This document shows positions 58,842 to 64,000 of a DNA stretch of 64,000 nt, piece after piece. Where the stretch lies: contig NZ_BMIQ01000010.1 in assembly GCF_014642635.1 (NCBI RefSeq), forward strand, positions 62,001-126,000. Direction: 5' to 3'. Position numbers and translations under genes: made by a program. Origin of the DNA: Aureimonas endophytica (GTDB lineage Bacteria > Pseudomonadota > Alphaproteobacteria > Rhizobiales > Rhizobiaceae). The stretch's first letter is position 1; each line of letters starts with the position of its first letter. The notes under the pieces were generated by a model. That model was not told where the DNA came from. It did no database searches and worked only from the letters and a program-made list of their open reading frames with translations.

Positions 58842-59686
58842 GCGACGGCTTCCTTCTGCTTCCGGACGGCGCCTTCGGTGATCCGGTCGAGCACCATGGT
58901 GAGGATGACGATGGCGATGCCGCCGTCGATCGACTTGCCGATGTCGAGCGTGCGGACCGCGTCGTAGATCGTGGCGCCGAGGCCCCCGGAGCCGACGATG
59001 CCGGCAATGACCACCATACCGAAGGCCATCATCAGGCACTGGTTCACGCCCGCCATGATGCTTGGCATGGCGAATGGCAGGCGGATCTTGGCGAAGAGAT
59101 CGAAGGATGTGGTGCCGCTGGCCCGCCCGAGCTCCAGAAAGTTGAGCGGCGTCTGGCGGATGCCGAGCGCGGTCAGGCGCAGGGCCGGGGGAACGGCCAC
59201 GATGACCGTTGCAGCCAGCGCCGTCGCCGGACCGAAGCCGAGTAGCGCGATCGCCGGCAGGAGGTAGATGTAGGGCGGCAGGGTCTGGATCATGTCGAGG
59301 ACGGGCGTCAGCGCATCGTTCAGCCGCGGGTTGTAGCCGGCGAGGATTCCGGCGGGGATGGCGATCGCCAGCGCCAGGAGGCTGGCCGATAGAACGAGAG
59401 CGAGCGTCGCCATCGTCTCCGGCCAGAGGCCCATGACCGCACAGACAACGAGGCCGATCGCGGCGGCGGCGCCGAAACGGGTGCCGACCGTTCGCCAGCC
59501 GACGAGGCCAACCAGTGCTGCGACGGCCCAGAAGGGCAGCGCCGCGAGGCACCATTCGACGCTCTCGTAGACACCGTCCAGTACCGCCCGCAGTCCGTCG
59601 AAGAGCCCGGTCGCATTGTCCTGAAGCCAGATCAGGCCATCGTCGACGGCCGTGTCGAAGGATTGGGTGAGTTGCCTGAGGTCCAT
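58838..59686 (-). CDS. ABC transporter permease, ProW/OpuAB-like (first copy)
   Basis: 282 residues. Features are TLPPYIYLLPAIALLGFGPA, the coupling loop ELGRASGTTSFDLFAKIRLPFAMP and GIVGSGGLGATIYDAV. About six transmembrane helices are apparent. Together with the second permease, the CBS-linked ATPase and the binding protein it forms an OpuA/ProU-type importer. It lies 33 bp after the ATPase gene. Confidence 0.9.
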   Translation of the reverse strand: MDLRQLTQSFDTAVDDGLIWLQDNATGLFDGLRAVLDGVYESVEWCLAALPFWAVAALVGLVGWRTVGTRFGAAAAIGLVVCAVMGLWPETMATLALVLSASLLALAIAIPAGILAGYNPRLNDALTPVLDMIQTLPPYIYLLPAIALLGFGPATALAATVIVAVPPALRLTALGIRQTPLNFLELGRASGTTSFDLFAKIRLPFAMPSIMAGVNQCLMMAFGMVVIAGIVGSGGLGATIYDAVRTLDIGKSIDGGIAIVILTMVLDRITEGAVRKQKEAVA

Positions 59687-59719
59687 GCCCGTGCGCCTCC
59701 GGTTCGAACTTGCGGGCGC

Positions 59720-60832
59720 CTAGAGCGCCATGGCCTCGTTGAGGTCCTTGCCCTTCACACCCTGGAGAAGGCTGCGGAGCGTGACGACGCCGACGAGCGC
59801 TCCCGCGTCGTGCACGGCTATCGCTTCGCGTCGCTCGTCGAGGACGATCCGGATCAGCGCTTCGACGTCGGCCTCGGCGCTCGCGGTCGGCAGCGTGCCG
59901 ACGTCGATGTCCGGGCGGGCGCCGCGGAAGGCATCCACGGAATGCATCATCGAGTGCGCCTTCACGAGGTGAAGGCGCGAGATGCCGGCGACGAAATCGG
60001 CGACGTAGTCGTCGGCCGGATTGAGGACGATCTCTTCGGCTGTGCCGACCTGGACGATCGCGCCGTCCTTCATGATGGCGATGCGGTCACCGACGCGGAT
60101 CGCCTCGTCGAGGTCGTGGGTGATGAAGATCGCGGACTTGCCGAGGTTCTTCGAGAGCTGGCGGAACTCGTCCTGCAACTGGCGGCGGATCAGCGGGTCG
60201 AGCGCTGAGAACGGCTCGTCCATCAGGATGATCTCGGGGTCCGCGGCGAGGGCCCTGGCAAGACCGACGCGCTGCTGCATGCCGCCCGACAGTTCGCGGG
60301 GAAAACGGTCCGCCCAGTCGGCGAGGCCGACCTTGGCGAGCGCCGCGCGGGCGGCGTCGAGACGGGTGGGCTTGTCGACCTTCCGCACCTCGAGTCCGAA
60401 GGCGGCGTTCTCCAGCACGTTTCGCTCCGGCAGGAGGGCGACATTCTGAAACACCATGCCGACGTGCTTTGCGCGGACCTCGCGGAGCTGCGCCTCGGTC
60501 ATCTTGGCGATATCCGTGCCGCGGACTAGGATCTGCCCGAGGCTCGGCTCGATCAGGCGGTTGAAAAGGCGGATCAGCGTCGACTTGCCCGATCCCGACA
60601 GGCCCATGATGCAGAAGATCTCGCCCTTTTCCAACGTGAGGCTGACGTCGGCGACGCCGACGACGCAGCCGAACTCCTTGAGCACCTCGGTCTTGCCGAT
60701 GCCGCGCTCGGAGATGGCGCGGATCGCTTTCTCGGCCCTCGTTCCGAATACTTTCCAAACCGAGCGGCAGTCGATGAGCGGAGGCGCGCTCCGGGCTTCG
60801 GATCGAGTCATCGGGGACACCACTTGCAGCAT
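59720..60832 (-). CDS. Glycine betaine/quaternary amine ABC transporter ATPase with CBS domains
   Basis: 370 residues. An N-terminal extension (VWKVFGTRAEKAIRAISERG) typical of ProV/OpuAA precedes Walker A GLSGSGKST, the signature LSGGMQQRVGLARAL and Walker B IILMDEPFSALD. The C-terminal 90 residues are CBS-like (EADVEALIRIVLDERREAIAVHDAGALVGVV), which in OpuA sense ionic strength or nucleotides. The frame is open further upstream, but this ATG has an AAAGGAGCG ribosome-binding site. It drives uptake of betaine-like solutes. Confidence 0.92.
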   Translation of the reverse strand: MLQVVSPMTRSEARSAPPLIDCRSVWKVFGTRAEKAIRAISERGIGKTEVLKEFGCVVGVADVSLTLEKGEIFCIMGLSGSGKSTLIRLFNRLIEPSLGQILVRGTDIAKMTEAQLREVRAKHVGMVFQNVALLPERNVLENAAFGLEVRKVDKPTRLDAARAALAKVGLADWADRFPRELSGGMQQRVGLARALAADPEIILMDEPFSALDPLIRRQLQDEFRQLSKNLGKSAIFITHDLDEAIRVGDRIAIMKDGAIVQVGTAEEIVLNPADDYVADFVAGISRLHLVKAHSMMHSVDAFRGARPDIDVGTLPTASAEADVEALIRIVLDERREAIAVHDAGALVGVVTLRSLLQGVKGKDLNEAMAL

Positions 60833-60863
60833 CGCGTCGCTCCTTTCTCGGAGAAGCAGCGGA

Positions 60864-60892
60864 TTCGGCGCGCTCCAACCGGGCGCGCCGAA
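60864..60892 (-). other. Intercistronic hairpin after the binding-protein gene
   Basis: TTCGGCGCGC and GCGCGCCGAA form a perfect 10-bp stem with a 9-nt loop between the binding-protein and ATPase genes, without a T tract. Such hairpins protect the 3' end of binding-protein mRNA so that it is made in excess over the membrane components. Confidence 0.6.
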
Positions 60893-60900
60893 CGGCGGCA

Positions 60901-61755
60901 TCACTTCTTGATGTTGGTCCAACGCTTGATCAGGTCGTCATGGCTGGACACCCAGTCGGCCACGGCTTGGTCCATCGTCTTGCCGTCTTTCACCTCGCCG
61001 TTGATCGCGGTGATGTCGGCGAGCGGCACGTAGATGCTGGCCATCAGCTCACGGGCGTGCGGATGGGACTCGGAAAAGCCGGCCTTGCCGATCCAGTAGT
61101 AGGACTGCGGCGGCGGGAAGACGCCCTTGTCGTCCTTCAGCCACTTGATGTCGTATTTCTGGGCCATCCAGGACGGCTCCCAGAGCGTCACGGCGATCCA
61201 GTCCTTGCGCTCCGTGGCGGACTGGAGCGCCGCGGTCATCGCGGCCGTCGAGCCCTCGACGAGTTGGAGGTTGAGACCGTATTCGGAGACCGCGTTGGCT
61301 GCATCCTTCATCAGGCCCGAACCCGGCTCGATGCCGACGATCTTGCCCCCGAACTTGTCGGCGTTGGCGTTCAGTTCCTCCATCGTGTCGATGGTGACGT
61401 ATTTCGGGACCGCGATCGCCTGAAACAGGCCATGCGAGACCGGGGAGATCTTCTCCAGGCGGCTCTTGTTGCGGTTCCAGTAATCCTGCGCGACGTAGTC
61501 GGTCTGCGAGGCCATCACCTCGGTGTCGCCTTTGACGAGTGCCGCGTAGGCGATGCCCCATTCGGAGAAGGGCGTGACCTCGACCTTATAGCCGGCCTTC
61601 TCGAGGACGGCCTTGGTGATGCCGGTGATCGGCGTCAGGTCTTCCCAGGACATGGTGCCGATCTTGATGGTCTTATCCTCCTCGGCGTGACCAGGTATGA
61701 CGACCATTCCAAGGATCGCGATCGCGCCGAGCGCTGCCGTAATCGTGCTCTTCAT
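60901..61755 (-). CDS. Substrate-binding protein of a glycine betaine/proline-type ABC importer (OpuAC family)
   Basis: 284 residues. The signal peptide KSTITAALGAIAILGMVVIPGHAEE precedes a type II binding fold. Trp-rich segments that could form the cation-binding aromatic box are TMSWEDLTPI, FSEWGIAYAAL, AQDYWNRNK and LWEPSWMAQKYDIKWL. EPGSGLMKDAANAV is the family's ligand-contact region. The substrate should be a trimethylammonium, dimethylsulfonium or similar compound. It is the first transporter gene of the operon, 47 bp after the oxidase gene. Confidence 0.9.
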   Translation of the reverse strand: MKSTITAALGAIAILGMVVIPGHAEEDKTIKIGTMSWEDLTPITGITKAVLEKAGYKVEVTPFSEWGIAYAALVKGDTEVMASQTDYVAQDYWNRNKSRLEKISPVSHGLFQAIAVPKYVTIDTMEELNANADKFGGKIVGIEPGSGLMKDAANAVSEYGLNLQLVEGSTAAMTAALQSATERKDWIAVTLWEPSWMAQKYDIKWLKDDKGVFPPPQSYYWIGKAGFSESHPHARELMASIYVPLADITAINGEVKDGKTMDQAVADWVSSHDDLIKRWTNIKK

Positions 61756-61802
61756 TTGTTTGACCTTTCCTGTTGGAGAGACTGCCATTTCCACTGCGCG
61801 GA

Positions 61803-63149
61803 TCAGCCTTCCCGGCCGGCGCGCAATTCCTGCCATCGGATGACCGAGTTGATGCCGACGAAGGCGAGCGGCGCAGGCGGCAAGCGCTTGGGCGCCGCCT
61901 GGCCGACGAACTCGTCCAGCGTCGCCGAGCGCGTGCCCGTCGCGAGATCCACCGCCAGCATCCCAGCGAGAGTGCTCTTCACCGTGCCGAGGCCGTTCTC
62001 GCAGCAGGCCGAGAAGAGGTCCTCCTCGACCTCGCCGAAGGCCGGCACGTGGTTGAGGCTGAGGCAGAGGCGCCCCGCCCAACTGAACTCGAACGGAAGA
62101 CCGCCGAGATGCGGGAACCGTCGATCGAAGGAATGCCGCTGCTCGCCCGCGATCTTCGCGACGCGCTCCGGCGAGACCTTGATGCCGGGATCGAAGGTGA
62201 AGCGGGTGCGGATCACGACCCGCTCCTGCCCGTCGGCGGTGATCTTGCGCACCGTCGCCCCCATCGGGTCGGCTGGCAGAAGCCCCCAGGCTGGCGCCCC
62301 CGTGCGCCCGGCGCCCGCCTCGTCCGCACCGATTCCCTTGGTCATCGAGGCGTAGGTGAAGACGTGCATCAGCCGGCCGGTGAAGAAGCCGAAATCCTCT
62401 ATGTGTCCGTTCACCGCAAGGATGACCTTGGGCGCCCGGACGGTGCCCTTCGGCGTGCGCGCCGCCCAGAGTTTCCCCTCGCGCCGAAGACCGGTGACGG
62501 GCGAGTTCTCGAAGATCTCGACCTTCGGGCGCAGCGAAGTGGCGAGCGTGCGGATGTAGCGGGCGGGCTGGATCATCACCGCGCCGGGCGTATGGAGACC
62601 GCCCGTGTAGTAGTCGGAGCCGGTCAGCTCGCGCATCGCTCGCGCGTCGAGCCGCTCGAACGGCTCGCCCATGCGTTCCAGCGAGCGGGCGAAGTCGGAG
62701 TTCAGCTTCTCGCCACGGGCCGTCGAGGCCGCGTTGGTCTTGCCGCTCGGGTTGAAGACCGCAAGGGGCATGTCGCATTCACGGGCGGCCTGCGTCGCGA
62801 AGTCGATCGCCAAACGGTTATGCGCGATCTCGCGGCGCGACTCCTCGGCGTCGCCCGGCGAATATTCGCCGGAGGCCAGATTGTGCGGCAGGTCGATCAT
62901 GAAGCCGGAATTGCGGCCGGCCGGACCCTCGGCGACCTCTCGAGCGTCGAGGACGACGATGCTCTCTCCGGGACGCTGCTGGGTCAGCCGGCGGGCCGCG
63001 GACAGGCCCGCGAATCCGGCGCCGACCACCAGCCAGTCGGCATGGCGGTCTCCGTCGAGGGACTGCATCGGGGCGAGGCGCCGGCTGAGGGCCAGCCAGC
63101 CCGAAGCCCCCGTATCGACTGGCAGCCGCCGGACCGCCCGCTCGCTCAC
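61803..63149 (-). CDS. FAD-dependent amine/amino-acid oxidase (DAO family, PuuB-like)
   Basis: 448 residues from a GTG that overlaps the aldehyde dehydrogenase stop. After a 38-residue lead comes the FAD motif WLVVGAGFAGLSAARRL, then AGRNSGFMIDLPH, typical of gamma-glutamylputrescine oxidase-like enzymes, and GLHTPGAVMIQPARYI. The C-terminal FAD segment is FSACCENGLGTVKSTLAGML. It should oxidise a primary or secondary amine or N-methyl group, giving an aldehyde (or formaldehyde) plus H2O2. An ATG at the 28th codon (MQSLDGDR) is an alternative start. Confidence 0.85.
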   Translation of the reverse strand: MSERAVRRLPVDTGASGWLALSRRLAPMQSLDGDRHADWLVVGAGFAGLSAARRLTQQRPGESIVVLDAREVAEGPAGRNSGFMIDLPHNLASGEYSPGDAEESRREIAHNRLAIDFATQAARECDMPLAVFNPSGKTNAASTARGEKLNSDFARSLERMGEPFERLDARAMRELTGSDYYTGGLHTPGAVMIQPARYIRTLATSLRPKVEIFENSPVTGLRREGKLWAARTPKGTVRAPKVILAVNGHIEDFGFFTGRLMHVFTYASMTKGIGADEAGAGRTGAPAWGLLPADPMGATVRKITADGQERVVIRTRFTFDPGIKVSPERVAKIAGEQRHSFDRRFPHLGGLPFEFSWAGRLCLSLNHVPAFGEVEEDLFSACCENGLGTVKSTLAGMLAVDLATGTRSATLDEFVGQAAPKRLPPAPLAFVGINSVIRWQELRAGREG

Positions 63150-64000
63150 CGCACCGTCTCGTCGACGGAGCGGTCGGACGTGTCGATCCAGATCGTCTTC
63201 AGCTCGGTATACTGGTCGTGGGCGAAGACCGACTTGTCGCGCCCGCCGAAGCCGGACTCCTTGTAGCCGCCGAAGGGCGTCGTGATGTCGCCCTCGCCGA
63301 AGCAGTTGACCGTCACGGTGCCGGCCCGGATCTCGCGCGCCACCTTCAGCGCCCGCTTCAGGCTCGCCGTATAGACCGAGGCGGCGAGGCCGTAGCGCGT
63401 GTCGTTGGCGAGCGCGACGGCTTCGCCGACGCTGCGGAAGGTCGTGACGGCCAGCACCGGGCCGAACACCTCCTCGCGGAAGAGGGTGCTGTCGGCCTTG
63501 ACGCCCGACACCAGCGTGGGCTCGACGAAGGCGCCCTTATCCGTCTTGCCGCCGGCCTCGACCGTCTGCTTCTCCGACAGCACGCCGTCGAGATAGGACT
63601 TCACCTTGGCGCAGTGCTCCTGGCTGACCAGCGCGCCGACGCGGTTCGTCGGATCGAGCGGGTCCCCCATGCGCCACTCGCGCATATAGGCCTTGATCCG
63701 GGCGACGAGGTCGTCGGCGACGTCGGCATGAACGATCAGGCGCGACGTGGCCGAGCAGTTCTCGCCCATGTTCCAGAAGGCGCCGAGGGTCACTTGCTCG
63801 GCGACGAGGTCGAGGTCCTCAGCGTCGTCGAAGACCACGGCCGGATTCTTGCCGCCGCATTCGAGGACGATGCGCTTCAAGTTGGAGTCGGCGGCGTAGC
63901 GCAGGAACAGCTTGCCCGTTTCGGTGGAGCCGGTGAAGCTCACCATGTCGATGTCGGGATGAAGGCCGATGGCCTGGCCGGCGTCCCGGCCGCCGCCTGT
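63146..64000 (-). CDS. Aldehyde dehydrogenase, PuuC-like, 5'-truncated by the window edge
   Basis: The C-terminal 284 residues of an NAD(P)-dependent aldehyde dehydrogenase. The catalytic Glu is in IVLECGGKNPAVVF and the nucleophilic Cys in NMGENCSATSRLIVH. EEVFGPVLAVTTF and the oligomerisation end GGYKESGFGGRDKS are also present. The sequence is closest to PuuC/gamma-aminobutyraldehyde-type enzymes by eye. It should oxidise the aldehyde made by the overlapping oxidase gene. The start lies beyond the right edge, so the operon may extend further. Confidence 0.93.
   Translation of the reverse strand, partial: TGGGRDAGQAIGLHPDIDMVSFTGSTETGKLFLRYAADSNLKRIVLECGGKNPAVVFDDAEDLDLVAEQVTLGAFWNMGENCSATSRLIVHADVADDLVARIKAYMREWRMGDPLDPTNRVGALVSQEHCAKVKSYLDGVLSEKQTVEAGGKTDKGAFVEPTLVSGVKADSTLFREEVFGPVLAVTTFRSVGEAVALANDTRYGLAASVYTASLKRALKVAREIRAGTVTVNCFGEGDITTPFGGYKESGFGGRDKSVFAHDQYTELKTIWIDTSDRSVDETVR

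Overview
The window reads as a high-GC alphaproteobacterial chromosome of the order Hyphomicrobiales (Rhizobiales). The evidence is the gene order: lnt-praR-metK-trmB, rimP-nusA-ylxR-infB-rbfA-truB, rpsO-pnp, irr next to fabA-fabB-fabI, and dnaA-dnaN-recF beside rpsT-mutM-ubiE-ubiB-coaBC-dut. A family-level guess such as Aurantimonadaceae is inference only. No tRNA, rRNA, CRISPR array, IS transposase or phage gene was seen.

Bases 1-45538 are core genome. The first block (1-12034) holds the end of lnt, a PraR/PhrR-type regulator, SAM synthetase, a tRNA methyltransferase and the transcription/translation operon rimP-nusA-ylxR-infB, followed by rbfA-truB. A sigma70-like promoter followed at once by an intrinsic terminator precedes rimP and looks like an attenuator. 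The second block (12191-25889) holds a PhzF-like protein, a FAD-dependent oxidoreductase, maiA, rpsO-pnp with a hairpin-rich spacer, an NTF2/FMO fusion, irr and the unsaturated fatty acid genes fabA-fabB-fabI. The third block (25882-34580) runs mostly on the minus strand: rpsT, mutM, a rhodanese, dnaA, and then dnaN-recF-moeB with three small accessory genes. The roughly 600-bp gene-free stretch between the rhodanese and rpsT carries eight GANTC sites in 337 bp and one near-consensus DnaA box. It is a candidate CcrM-responsive dnaA control region or replication origin. The fourth block (34701-45538) holds ubiE-ubiB, a FitAB-like toxin-antitoxin pair whose reading frames overlap into coaBC-dut, a divergent GGDEF protein, cysK, an MscS channel and gyrB.

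Directly after the gyrB stop codon the character changes to accessory DNA with gene remains. A Rieske ferredoxin and its reductase are intact until the reductase is fused, through a deletion, to the middle third of a glutathione-dependent formaldehyde dehydrogenase gene. That fragment carries further small deletions and stops within about 10 bp of gyrB. From 48375 to 54627, two paralogous LysR regulators flank a set of exported proteins: a tandem carboxymuconolactone-decarboxylase-fold protein, a cupin, a cyclophilin-like protein and an alpha/beta hydrolase, together with an MFS exporter. Both regulator promoters share the same two-part motif with identical spacing. From 55345 to 56435 lie fragments of corA, of a DUF4011-type protein gene and of a GcvA-like lysR.

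From 56526 to the end, on the minus strand, is a tightly packed catabolic operon. It reads aldehyde dehydrogenase (cut by the window edge), FAD amine oxidase, ProU/OpuA-type binding protein, ATPase with CBS domains, two permeases, a ProC-like reductase and a cupin of the DMSP-lyase family. It looks built to import a quaternary-ammonium or sulfonium zwitterion (or related amine) and degrade it, with a combination of enzymes I cannot match to one named pathway. Its adjacent LysR gene is truncated, so control may have been lost.
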